Shown: one piece after another, positions 1-8,035 of the stretch | Position numbering within the stretch: position 1 is the stretch's first letter | Layout: each line of letters starts with the position of its first letter | Source of the DNA: Alphaproteobacteria bacterium | Lineage (GTDB): Bacteria; Pseudomonadota; Alphaproteobacteria; G02398745; G023898745 | Direction: 5' to 3' | DNA: 64,000 nucleotides | Assembly (NCBI GenBank): GCA_023898745.1 | Contig: CP060237.1 | Span: 372,001-436,000 of the forward strand | Translations under genes and position numbers: made by a program | Notes under the pieces: model-generated | Database searches by the model: none | What the model was told of the DNA's origin: nothing | The model's input: only the letters and a program-made list of their open reading frames with translations

Positions 1-466
1 CTATGTGATTCCAGTGCATGGAGAATTCCGTCACCTTTATGAGCATGCAAAATTTGCGAAAAGCTGTGGGTTTGATGCGCTCGCGCCTGAAAATGGAACG
101 CTGATTGATTTGAAAAAGCGTGAAATTTTAAAGCGTTACAGCATTGGTCGTATTGTGTTGGATGGAAATCGTTTCATCAACTATGAATCCTCTATCGTGA
201 AAGAGCGTCGTTTGATGGGAACTGATGGCGCTGTGTTTGTCTCTATCAAAGGCACGAACTTTGTTTTTGTGAGCAGTCATGGATTGTTAGAAGAAAATTT
301 TGAAGAATACAATAAGCGTATCCGCGACAGTGTGCGTAAAATTGTGATAGACAATGAAACTGCACAAAATAAAACACTTAAAGAAGCGCGTATTATCGAC
401 CGCGTGAAACAACTATCCATGAATCTTTTGAGCAAGTCGCCTGAAGTTAAGGTGCACTTTTTGTAA
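1..466 (+). CDS. rnj: Ribonuclease J, C-terminal part (5' end outside window)
   Basis: The reading frame is open to the left edge, so only about the last 155 residues of a roughly 550-residue protein are here. The fragment starts in the late beta-CASP motif of RNase J, with the sequence V-I-P-V-H-G-E-F-R-H-L followed by H and a G-F-D stretch. That histidine is a metal or phosphate ligand in this family. The rest fits the small C-terminal domain. RNase J is a 5'-3' exo- and endoribonuclease of mRNA turnover and rRNA maturation in alphaproteobacteria. It ends about 10 bases before a palindromic repeat. The family call is from motif recognition and is fairly sure; the symbol is generic. Confidence 0.85.
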   Translation, partial: YVIPVHGEFRHLYEHAKFAKSCGFDALAPENGTLIDLKKREILKRYSIGRIVLDGNRFINYESSIVKERRLMGTDGAVFVSIKGTNFVFVSSHGLLEENFEEYNKRIRDSVRKIVIDNETAQNKTLKEARIIDRVKQLSMNLLSKSPEVKVHFL

Positions 467-474
467 TCCTTGCG

Positions 475-562
475 CCGTCATCCTGAGCGAGCGTAGCGAG
501 AGAAGGATCTTCTTGAATACGTCTCAGGAAAAGATTCTTCGCTACGCTCAGAATGACGAGTT
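475..562. repeat. Palindromic repeat, family B (C-A-T-C-C-T-G-A-G type)
   Basis: An inverted repeat with arms of the kind GTCATCCTGAGCG and CGCTCAGAATGACG around a GGATCTTC/AAGATTC core. Sisters lie at 11938-12018, 40527-40606, 45122-45192 and, read in frame, in the end of the transketolase gene. It sits just behind RNase J and could act as a 3' stem-loop, but no U tract is seen. Confidence 0.8.
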
Positions 563-602
563 CTCAAGCATAAATCTGTGCCCGGTAGTGTAATATCTTA
601 AA

Positions 603-1274
603 TTATTCCGAATGAACTTTTTCTTCTTGTGCAGGTTCTGATGCACGTAACCAAGGCCAACAACATAGACTATCTACTAACGCACGACTTTGTTGATAAA
701 CCCAATCCCAACCTTCCGGCTTGTAATCATAAGATATGCCATAAGTTTTTGTGAAATACTCGACCATAGCGTCTAAACTCTCAAATGTACGTTTGGTTCC
801 CATAGGTTTTGTGTCAACGCGTTTCTCTGAAATTTGCTCTTTGTATGTTGCAAGAGCGGTTTTTACAGCCTCATTGCCTCTAAAGTACCAGGTAGGAGTC
901 GTGTCTATGTAATTCCGTAGCCAGAATGCGCTTTGATGACAGCCTTGATTGCTGCGTTTAGCTAGCGCACGCATTACCATGAGTTGTAAATGCATGCCTT
1001 TGTTTTTATGGCCTGAGGATATGTCCCATTTTTCTAGTTGCGCATCGATTTCTTTAGGGCGCATGCCAAACAGGCTCATTATTGCTTGTATGGAATCACT
1101 TATATCTGAATAATTCTCAAGTTTTGAGGCTGTTTCTTTTAAGTTTCTGAGGTTTCGAATTGTATTTTGTTGTTGTGTGGCGTAATGTTGCCCGCTTTGC
1201 ACAATAGTAATTTCAGGAATAGTTATAGTAGAGTCCGAAGCTTGATTGGTTGTTGAGCTAAAAAGTAAAAACAT
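603..1274 (-). CDS. Hypothetical protein with short hydrophobic N-terminal leader
   Basis: A 223-residue protein I do not recognise. It starts M-F-L-L-F-S-S-T-T, one of a series of tiny uncharged hydrophobic leaders in this window, followed by a polar region rich in S, T and Q. The middle is helical with many K and E; the C-terminus has a C-C-W-P-W-L cluster and an acidic tail. It begins 23 bases after the stop of the gene at 1298-2119 on the same strand, so the two probably form an operon and may act together. Export is an inference from the leader only. There are no catalytic motifs that I can name. Confidence 0.6.
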   Translation of the reverse strand: MFLLFSSTTNQASDSTITIPEITIVQSGQHYATQQQNTIRNLRNLKETASKLENYSDISDSIQAIMSLFGMRPKEIDAQLEKWDISSGHKNKGMHLQLMVMRALAKRSNQGCHQSAFWLRNYIDTTPTWYFRGNEAVKTALATYKEQISEKRVDTKPMGTKRTFESLDAMVEYFTKTYGISYDYKPEGWDWVYQQSRALVDSLCCWPWLRASEPAQEEKVHSE

Positions 1275-1297
1275 TATAATTTCTATTGATTTGCTTG

Positions 1298-2119
1298 TTA
1301 AGATTTTAAAATAGAAAGTGTACTTTCTGCAAGCGCATCCCTCGAAAGTTCGTTGTCTGTTTTCTTTTTGTAATCATCGTAATGCTTTTTTCTTTTTAAA
1401 CGAGCATTTTCACCGTTAATGCCGAACATCACAGTAAAAAACACAAACACGCCTGACGCAGCCCATTCAATTGCAGGATAGACCTTAGCAGGATTTCCTG
1501 TTGTAACAATTTGCGTGACATTTGTTAACATCTGGCCGGATTTAACGAAGGAATCAAACATCAACGTTAAAAGACCTGCAGTTATTGTTATGCAAACAAA
1601 ATAATTGCCGACCATTTTCCACCATTCCAAAGCAATCAAATCTTTTGCTATAGGGTTTTCCTTTAATTTATGCCATTCTTTATCGCGAGCCTCTAGCCTT
1701 TTCATGGGTTCGTTTGAGAATTTTTTGTAAATGAGATAATCACAAATATCTTGTAGAATATTTAAATTTAAAGTCCAGATATGTTTATCAAAAAGACTTA
1801 GGTTGAATAAGCTGTCCATTGCAGAGTCTGCGCTAACAGCGCGATCAATTTTAAATGTACGAGAAAATTCTGTCTCTAATTCACTTTTATATTTAGAAGC
1901 TTCGATAGCGCCTTTTATGCCTTCAATAGTTTTTCTTGTGAAGTCATCTCTATTCGCTAAGTTGTCGACATTAGGATCCGTGACTAATCCTGCTAAATCA
2001 GATAAATGCTGCATAGAATGCCACCCATCATTCGTTTGAGACTCCTGCATTTCAGTGCCAGCAGGTGAGCTGTTGGTCAATGGGGTAGGTGGAGTGCTGC
2101 AAAATAATAAAAACATCAT
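1298..2119 (-). CDS. Hypothetical membrane protein with short hydrophobic leader
   Basis: A 273-residue protein. The N-terminus is M-M-F-L-L-F-C-S-T-P-P: a very short leader with a cysteine at position 7 that could be a lipidation site, though the n-region has no positive charge. A soluble region rich in helices runs to about residue 165. Two hydrophobic segments follow, near residues 170-190 and 215-235, then a strongly charged cytoplasmic-type tail rich in K, R and D. It is first in a probable two-gene operon with the protein at 603-1274. No family recognised. Confidence 0.6.
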   Translation of the reverse strand: MMFLLFCSTPPTPLTNSSPAGTEMQESQTNDGWHSMQHLSDLAGLVTDPNVDNLANRDDFTRKTIEGIKGAIEASKYKSELETEFSRTFKIDRAVSADSAMDSLFNLSLFDKHIWTLNLNILQDICDYLIYKKFSNEPMKRLEARDKEWHKLKENPIAKDLIALEWWKMVGNYFVCITITAGLLTLMFDSFVKSGQMLTNVTQIVTTGNPAKVYPAIEWAASGVFVFFTVMFGINGENARLKRKKHYDDYKKKTDNELSRDALAESTLSILKS

Positions 2120-2305
2120 TTTTTCATTTAAGTTTCTTTGTATATTTCAGTTATAGGTTTTATGTTTTACAAAACAAGAGCGAATAAAGAACTTGGGATA
2201 TAAAAAACTCTATGCATTTTATGGGCTAAAATGTTTGACCCTACCCTCTCTTGATGTTCAAATCTGAGTATACATTAACCAAGTGTCACTCAGGAGGAAA
2301 ATCAC

Positions 2306-2818
2306 ATGACCATCGATGTTATAGAAGATAGCCCATATCTAGCCGTATCGGTTCAAGAAATGAAACAGTTTTTGAATTTGCAAGATGATATGTTTAACGA
2401 AAGTATTATCAATTACATCAAGCTTGCCACACGTTTTGTGGAGCGCACACTTGGCAAAAGCTTTCTTCTAAAAACCTATAAATATGTATGGAAGCAGCCT
2501 TCAGAGGCGAGTATTTATCAAGCTGTAAAAATGCCTATGACGCCAGTAAAAACAGTTGATAAGTTGACTGATCTAACCATGAACAATCGTATTCGCAGAT
2601 ATACCATAGAGATGGAAAGGTATATTTGCATCAATGATCTTTATTATCATGTTGAGTTTATTTATAAAGCAGGCATGGCAGAAAAACCAGAAGATTTAGA
2701 TACAGAATATCGCAATTTAATTTGCATGGTGGCGCAAGCGTTTTTTGAAGATAAAGATATCGCAAATCATCCAAGCATGGAGCTTTTGAAATGTTACAAA
2801 GAAAATTTAAGCATATAA
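2306..2818 (+). CDS. Phage/GTA head-tail connector, gp6-like
   Basis: A 170-residue protein with the look of the phage gp6-like head-tail connector family (phiE125 gp8 / GTA gp6). It has an S-V-Q-E-M-K-Q-F-L-N-L start, then a helix ending in V-E-R-x-L-G-K-S-F, a central strand region with P-x-x-P-V-K, and a late Y-K-A-G segment followed by a helix. In gene transfer agents this protein forms the ring below the portal. An AGGAGG ribosome site lies 8-9 bases before the ATG. It overlaps the next gene by 28 bases, as expected in a packed phage operon. The adjacent gp7- and gp8-like genes support the call. Confidence 0.75.
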   Translation: MTIDVIEDSPYLAVSVQEMKQFLNLQDDMFNESIINYIKLATRFVERTLGKSFLLKTYKYVWKQPSEASIYQAVKMPMTPVKTVDKLTDLTMNNRIRRYTIEMERYICINDLYYHVEFIYKAGMAEKPEDLDTEYRNLICMVAQAFFEDKDIANHPSMELLKCYKENLSI

Positions 2819-3114
2819 AATTACGTGATTTACGCGAACATATCAAAATTACTATGTGCGGAGAGCCTGACTCACAGGGGCTTGAGAGCCTTGCATATGC
2901 TGAGACTATGCTGGATGCCAGTGAGAGCAAATCTGCTACAAAGGCAAGAGTGATTTTTATTTTTCCTAAAAATTTTTACATTCACAGTAGACCTAATTCG
3001 ACCATTTGTCTAACTTGGAACTGTAAGAGATATATTACATTTCAGGTCTTCAAATTAACGCCACATCTTCTGATTTGTCAGGCGTTTGAAGATATTGCCT
3101 CAGTATCATCGTGA
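2791..3114 (+). CDS. Phage/GTA head-closure or adaptor protein, gp7-like
   Basis: A 107-residue protein starting inside the end of the gp6-like gene in another frame. It has an L-R-D-L-R-E-H-I-K-I start, then an S-A-T-K-A-R-V-I-F-I segment, and ends with a strand pair that reads I-C-L-T-W-x-x-K-R-Y-I-T-F-Q-V followed by L-L-I-C-Q-A-F-E-D-I. Phage head-tail adaptor proteins (SPP1 gp16 / GTA gp7 type) have this order: R-x-x-I-x-I at the start and a final x-W-x-x-x-x-Y-x-I strand set. Similarity is weak by eye; the position between the gp6- and gp8-like genes carries most of the weight. Confidence 0.6.
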   Translation: MLQRKFKHIKLRDLREHIKITMCGEPDSQGLESLAYAETMLDASESKSATKARVIFIFPKNFYIHSRPNSTICLTWNCKRYITFQVFKLTPHLLICQAFEDIASVSS

Positions 3115-3234
3115 ACAGGGAAACGCAATCACGGAGAGTGTTATAGCGGTCGTCATGACGATGCCCTACGTTCAGTCCAGTCCAACGTTCAGAATCAGCA
3201 TACATAATTCTATATACATACAAAGGGGACAATC

Positions 3235-3660
3235 ATGGTCGATTATGGTCTATTAACAACAATCAGAGATGTGCTTGCAAACGATGAGGGAATTGAGAAA
3301 GCGGGGTTGGCTAGCTCTATTCATTTCACATTACCTGTGAAAACCAAGTTTCCCCTTATCTTGTTAGACATCGATGAAATTTGGGAAGATAGTGAGGCGG
3401 GATTTAATGAAGCGCAAGCTCGCATCAACTTCCGCATCACCATCATGAGCCATATGTCGACCATCCGTGAATCTCTTGAAATTGGCAGTTATGTTGAAAA
3501 AGCGATCAATGGTACATCCATGAAACTCTCCAACACACACCTAGCAAATCTGCGCAAAACGGGTAACGTGATTGACCTTCCTTTGATTCAAAATCCAAGA
3601 AGTGTGCAACAGTTTTATCAAGCTGTTGTGTGGCAAAAAGTTTGGGATAATTATGGTTGA
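3235..3660 (+). CDS. Phage/GTA tail-completion protein, gp8-like (DUF3168)
   Basis: A 141-residue protein of the DUF3168 kind, the tail terminator or completion protein of siphovirus-like particles and alphaproteobacterial gene transfer agents. Visible features are an L-L-T-T-I-R-D-V-L start, a P-L-I-L-L-D-I strand, a helix with A-R-I-N-F-R-I-T-I-M-S typical of the central sheet, and a Q-Q-F-Y-Q-A-V-V-W end. An AGGGGA ribosome site precedes the ATG. It is the last of three morphogenesis genes in GTA order; no capsid, portal, terminase or tail genes are in the window, so this looks like a detached piece of a GTA cluster. Confidence 0.7.
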   Translation: MVDYGLLTTIRDVLANDEGIEKAGLASSIHFTLPVKTKFPLILLDIDEIWEDSEAGFNEAQARINFRITIMSHMSTIRESLEIGSYVEKAINGTSMKLSNTHLANLRKTGNVIDLPLIQNPRSVQQFYQAVVWQKVWDNYG

Positions 3661-3671
3661 TTCGCGCAAGT

Positions 3672-4046
3672 CCTTCATCACGAGGAACGCACAACTTACC
3701 GTCATCACGAGATACATCTAAATTTCGTCATCACGAACCTTGCGAAGCAAGGTGTGGTGATCCACATGGATGGCCACGCCGCCTTCGCTAAAGCTACGGC
3801 GCGCTCGCCATGACGGCGTAAAACGTCATTACGAGGGACGAAGTCCCGTGGTGATCCATAACGGATTGCCACGCATTCTGACGAACGCTCGCAATGACGG
3901 CGTTCCACAGATCGTCATCACGAGGAGCGGAGCGACGTGGTGATCCATATAGATTGCCACGCATTCTAAAGACTGCTCGCAATGACGATTCGGAGTCGCA
4001 AGGTATGGTGATCCATTGATGGTCACGCTCCGCTCGCTATGACGAG
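3672..4046. repeat. Cluster of palindromic repeats (family A)
   Basis: This 390-base gap holds no gene. It contains at least four repeat half-units of the type GTCATCACGAG...GTGGTGATCCAT and ATTGCCACGCATTCT...GCTCGCAATGACG, in both orientations. Short open frames in it are only read-through of the repeats. Confidence 0.85.
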
Positions 4047-4054
4047 TCCCTACA

Positions 4055-4606
4055 TTATTGATACAGCGCAGGCTTCCAAAGCTCTTCTTCCATCTTAGTG
4101 ACAAAACGAGACAAGACAAACATCAAATCCGACAAGCGGTTCAGGTAAATGACAACATCATCATTAATAGAGTGCTTGCGTTTTAAACAAACGCATGAAC
4201 GTTCAGCGCGACGACATACAGCGCGGGCGATATGGATTTGACTCACCAAAATACTTCCGCGTGGCATAACAAAAGAATTTAGCGCAGGTAATTCTTCATT
4301 ATAAAAGTCAATCAATTGATCTAAAAAAATATGTTGCATTTTTTTAATGCGAATTTCTAGTACTTGGTCTATTGGTGTAGCTAAATCTGCTCCAATATCG
4401 AACAAGTCATTTTGAATGCGACATAATGCCTCTTTAATTTTTTCATCATCTGTGTATGAGAAAATCATACCGATGTGAGAGTTCAACTCATCCACGTCAC
4501 CAATGGCATTGAAGTAGTCGTCGCATTTGTCGAGGCGTATTCCTGTGGCTAAACTCGTTTTTCCTTTGTCTCCGGTTTTCGTGTAAATCTTAGTGAGTTT
4601 AACCAC
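4055..4606 (-). CDS. pduO: Corrinoid adenosyltransferase, PduO/MMAB type
   Basis: A 183-residue ATP:cob(I)alamin adenosyltransferase, which turns corrinoid into adenosylcobalamin. The PduO family signs are clear: a T-K-T-G-D-K-G-K-T-S-L loop near residues 10-20 that binds ATP, a G-D-V-D-E-L-N motif near 36-42, the C-R-R-A-E-R motif near 130-135, and Y-L-N-R-L-S-D-L-M-F near 154-163. Length is normal. The 5' end of the gene is about 110 bases from the IS element end, and its 3' end borders a repeat cluster. No B12-dependent enzyme is seen in the window. Gene names for this family vary (cobO, yvqK, pduO); the function is well supported. Confidence 0.9.
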   Translation of the reverse strand: MVKLTKIYTKTGDKGKTSLATGIRLDKCDDYFNAIGDVDELNSHIGMIFSYTDDEKIKEALCRIQNDLFDIGADLATPIDQVLEIRIKKMQHIFLDQLIDFYNEELPALNSFVMPRGSILVSQIHIARAVCRRAERSCVCLKRKHSINDDVVIYLNRLSDLMFVLSRFVTKMEEELWKPALYQ

Positions 4607-4705
4607 TTTTCTGAAAGCTTTTATATGGGATATCTATTTATAATCTTTAGACTGGGTTGTTGTCAATCATTCTTATCGGATTGTACGTGATATCATGGCT
4701 GTACG

Positions 4706-5835
4706 AGTTCACAAATTCGGTTCTAAAATCCGAGAAAGTTTTCTTTCTAAGTTAACTTAGAACATTTCCTCACCTAAAACCATAAAAACAAGCACTCATA
4801 GTCTATGATACCAACATCTCTTTAGGTGTTTTAAGATGAATGCCTTGATGCATTCTATGCTCATTATAGTACAAGGTATAACCCAAGATATGCTCTTTAA
4901 ATTCTTGCAACGTCTCGAAGGTCTCATCTTGTAGCAATTCATCTTCTAATGTTTTCCAGAATCGTTCTATCTTACCATTAGTCTGTGGTCTACAAGGTTT
5001 TGTATATCTATGTTTAATATCATAGAACTTAAGCATACGTTCAAATGGATGTTGTATATTGTTTTTACTGCTAAACTCAGCTCCATTGTCACTAAGAATC
5101 TCTTTAAACGTTATATCGTATCTTTGTTTGAGTTTAAGTAAACAATCTAGACTTGAGAACATAACATCTATAGATTTAACAGAATCTACCACTTCTAACC
5201 AACATACACGTGAATAACTATCAAGAAGCCCTACGATGTAGAGCTTCTTGTTACCCACATCTTTAACGGTTCCTTTTGTGACATGATGAACATCTATGTG
5301 CCCCATCTCTCCTGCATACATCTTAATAATTCTCCTTTTTGCTTCTTTAAGTCTTGGGTTTAGCTTATTGATACCAAGGTGTCTTGTTATTCTATAAATA
5401 GAACTGGGAGATATTGCAACACTGTGATCTTTATATACAAAAGAACTGATCTCAAACTTATTGTGTCCTGTTTTTCTATAAAGCTTAATGGTATCTAAGA
5501 CTTCAGGCATATAGGCAATGGTAGATTTATACTTACGCCCTACCTTTTTAGGGATAAGTTTATCTATATCTCTTCCTGCATTGATATAGCGCCTATAGCT
5601 TAAGAAAGTTTTGATAACAGATCTGGTGTTTCTCATAAAACGCTTTAGCTGTGTTGAGCTCTGGATGCTCTTTTCTTTTGATTTGTTCATATTCATCTAT
5701 ATAACTTAGCATATGGTGAATATATCTCTTTTCTATAGTGGTATTTTGACCGCGACTCTTACCATCTTTCTTCATTTAAGGTCTCCTAAATTCTGTTGTG
5801 TTAGTTTACAGAATTTAGAACCGAATTAATGAACT
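4706..5835 (-). mobile_element. IS481-like insertion sequence
   Basis: The ends match as imperfect inverted repeats: AATTCGGTTCTAAA near 4714-4727 and its complement TTTAGAACCGAATT near 5814-5827. The match extends outward to AGTTCA at 4706 and TGAACT at 5830-5835. Between them lies a DDE transposase read leftward in two frames. No target duplication is obvious. The right end runs into a palindromic repeat at 5842-5912. Confidence 0.75.
4803..5775 (-). pseudogene. IS481-type transposase, split by a frameshift
   Basis: The first frame starts at 5775 (M-K-K-D-G-K-S-R-G) and stops at 5593; the second runs from about 5600 to 4803 with the integrase core. The fold residues are present: an aspartate in G-H-I-D-V-H-H, L-L-D-S-Y-S-R, the second aspartate in S-D-N-G-A-E-F, and the glutamate in N-G-K-I-E-R-F-W. 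The join lies at a C-T-A-T-A-G-G run (about 5593-5600): adding two bases (one TA) would read F-L-K-L-Y-R-R-Y without a break, which is what related proteins have in this helix. This is either a broken copy or a programmed shift. IS481 members normally have one frame, so decay is more likely. Confidence 0.75.
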
Positions 5836-5841
5836 TTTATA

Positions 5842-5912
5842 ATGGCGAGCGGACCTTGCTACGCAAGGTTCGTGATGACGTAAAATTTTTCGCTCCTCGT
5901 GATGACGAAATT
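5842..5912. repeat. Palindromic repeat, family A
   Basis: Contains GGCGAGCGGAC, CTTGCTACGCAAGG and GCTCCTCGTGATGACG segments, the same pieces as the other family A copies. It fills the gap between the IS end and the ABC exporter. Confidence 0.75.
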
Positions 5913-5977
5913 CCCAGTGATCATCATAGAACAGAACTTAAAAAGGCGCTATACTATAGGTAAGTAGGAGGTAACTT

Positions 5978-7750
5978 ATGACTAACCGAGAGTTTGCAAA
6001 ACTAATTTATCAGTACATAAGACCATATCGTTTTCATTACATGGCAATTCTTATTGCTATGACTTATGTCGGAAGTTATATTTCACTTGAGCCATATTTG
6101 CTCAAAATGATTATTGATAAAGTGACCCATCATCAAGGGCCTAACTTGTTTTTTTCTGTGGTTCCTTATATCGCATATTTTGCTTTGGGTGGAATTATAT
6201 ATTCGCTTTCATGGCAAGTGAAACATGTGGTTGAACGATCCGTGATTCCATATGTAGAAACAAATATCGCCATGCATTTGTTTAAATATTTGCAAAAGCA
6301 ATCACACCGATATTTCCAAGAAAAAATGCCCGGAACGTTATCCACAAAAATTGCTGATTTGCAGTTAGGTGTTGAGCGTATTTTAGCGATCTTGATGCAC
6401 TTTTTCCGCATGACTGTAGGTGTGTGTGTGACAATATTTTTTATGGCAAAAGTTCACCTCTATTTTGCGATGGTTGTAGTGGTATGGATTATCATGTTTT
6501 TGTTTGTCACCTCTATCATTGCATCACGTTTAGAGGTGCAAGTTTTGAATCGCGCATATTCTCGAAGCGCAACGTTTGGTCGTATTGTTGATAGTTTGGC
6601 TAATATCATGACAATTCGTTTGTTTGGTAAACAAGATTATGAAATTCAAAAGCAATATGAAAGTTTTGATGTATATGTGAATCAAGATCGCAATCTACGT
6701 TATCAACAAATCTTAATGTGGGTGTTTCTTGGTGGGTTTGCATTAATTTTACAAATTACCATGTTGTTGCTTCTTGTGTATGGTGCGCAAAACGGTTGGG
6801 TTGTGATGAGTGACTTTGCGTTTGTGATGTTAACGTCTATCTCATTGATTGAAAAAATGTTTTTCATCATGGAATTAATTTCCGAATTTTCCACCCGTTG
6901 GGGAACAGCGAAACAAGGCGCATCTTTGATGAGTGATCCGTTAGAAATTGAAGATAAATATGCGGATCAAGATTTCTGCGTAAGACGCGGTGCGATTGAA
7001 TTTCAAAATGTGAATTTTAGTTACAATAAAAAACCTGTTTTAAAGAACTTATCCATCAAGTTTTTTGGGGGAGAAAAAGTTGGCTTGGTTGGATTTTCTG
7101 GCGGTGGAAAAACAACATTCATCAACCTAATTTCTCGTTTGTTTGATCCAGATTCTGGAAGTGTTTTGATTGATGGAAATGACATTACAAAAGTGTCGCA
7201 AAAATCTCTACGCAGTGCTATTGCATATATTCCACAAGATCCTGTTTTATTTAATCGCAGCATTTTATCGAACTTGCGGTATGGAAAATTGAATGCCACG
7301 AAAGAGGAAATTCAAGAAGCGTGCAAGATGGCACACTGTCATGAATTTATCGAAAGGTTGCCTGAGAAATACGAAACAATTGTGGGTGAACGTGGTGCGA
7401 AATTGTCTGGCGGACAAAGGCAGCGTATTGCGATTGCGCGTGCGTATTTGAAAGATGCCCCTATCCTACTGATGGATGAAGCAACATCGGCATTAGACTC
7501 TGCAACAGAAAAATTGATTCAAGAATCGATGGAAAGTTTGATGGAAGAAAAAACAGTAATTGTCATTGCGCATCGTTTATCTACACTATTATCTATGGAT
7601 CGTATCGTTGTATTTGATCAAGGTCAGATTGTGGAAGAGGGAACGCATAATACATTAATGAAGAAAAAAGGCCTATATGAAAAATTGTGGAAGGCTCAAC
7701 AAAAAGGTTTTATTGGTGATACGAAGAAAATGAAGGGGAAGAAGAAGTAA
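5978..7750 (+). CDS. ABC exporter, fused permease and ATPase (MsbA-like half transporter)
   Basis: A 590-residue half transporter that would work as a homodimer in the inner membrane. Residues 20-310 are the six-helix ABC transmembrane domain, with helices near 20-40, 60-80, 140-160, 162-182, 248-270 and 280-300. The ATPase follows: Walker A G-F-S-G-G-G-K-T-T at 372-380, Q-loop Q420, signature L-S-G-G-Q at 476-480, Walker B I-L-L-M-D-E at 496-501, and H-loop H532. All catalytic residues are intact. A TAGGAGG ribosome site lies before the ATG. The basic tail (K-K-M-K-G-K-K-K) is unusual. The substrate (lipid A, drug or peptide) cannot be read from the sequence. Confidence 0.9.
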   Translation: MTNREFAKLIYQYIRPYRFHYMAILIAMTYVGSYISLEPYLLKMIIDKVTHHQGPNLFFSVVPYIAYFALGGIIYSLSWQVKHVVERSVIPYVETNIAMHLFKYLQKQSHRYFQEKMPGTLSTKIADLQLGVERILAILMHFFRMTVGVCVTIFFMAKVHLYFAMVVVVWIIMFLFVTSIIASRLEVQVLNRAYSRSATFGRIVDSLANIMTIRLFGKQDYEIQKQYESFDVYVNQDRNLRYQQILMWVFLGGFALILQITMLLLLVYGAQNGWVVMSDFAFVMLTSISLIEKMFFIMELISEFSTRWGTAKQGASLMSDPLEIEDKYADQDFCVRRGAIEFQNVNFSYNKKPVLKNLSIKFFGGEKVGLVGFSGGGKTTFINLISRLFDPDSGSVLIDGNDITKVSQKSLRSAIAYIPQDPVLFNRSILSNLRYGKLNATKEEIQEACKMAHCHEFIERLPEKYETIVGERGAKLSGGQRQRIAIARAYLKDAPILLMDEATSALDSATEKLIQESMESLMEEKTVIVIAHRLSTLLSMDRIVVFDQGQIVEEGTHNTLMKKKGLYEKLWKAQQKGFIGDTKKMKGKKK

Positions 7751-7756
7751 TTTAAT

Positions 7757-7972
7757 TCTGTCATTACGAGTAGACCACGGAATATCGTCATCACGAGGAG
7801 CGAAGCGACGTGGTGATCCATGGAGATAGCCCGCCTACGCTCTTTGAGCTTCGGCGAGACATCTGCTTCACATGCTCCGACTCAATGATAAATCATCTCG
7901 TCGTAGCTAAATTTTACCTTCGGTAAAATTAGCGAAGACGGATGGATAGCCACGCTTCGCTGGCCATGACGG
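7757..7972. repeat. Composite palindromic repeat, families A and D
   Basis: A family A half-unit (GTCATCACGAGGAGCGAAGCGACGTGG) runs into a longer unit with GCCTACGCTCTTTGAGCTTCGGCGAG, CTCCGACTCAATGATAAATC and TTTTACCTTCGGTAAAATT. It ends in a TGGATAGCCACGCTTCGCTGGCCATGACG unit. The same order recurs at 19637-19866 and 37890-38078, so the composite is itself copied. Confidence 0.85.
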
Positions 7973-8035
7973 GACTCTTGCTTTAAACAAATTTTTTTCT
8001 TATAAATATGGGACATAGTATATTAATTCATATAA

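Noticed and set aside
3705..4119. Short open frames such as those encoding H-C-E-R-S-x-E-C-V-A-I type peptides
   Set aside because: They are read-through of the palindromic repeats on either strand; no ribosome site, and the same peptides appear wherever the repeat occurs.
6338..6346. A perfect DnaA box, TTATCCACA, as sign of an origin
   Set aside because: It is single, inside the ABC exporter gene, 3.5 kb from dnaA, with no further boxes or AT-rich unwinding region beside it.
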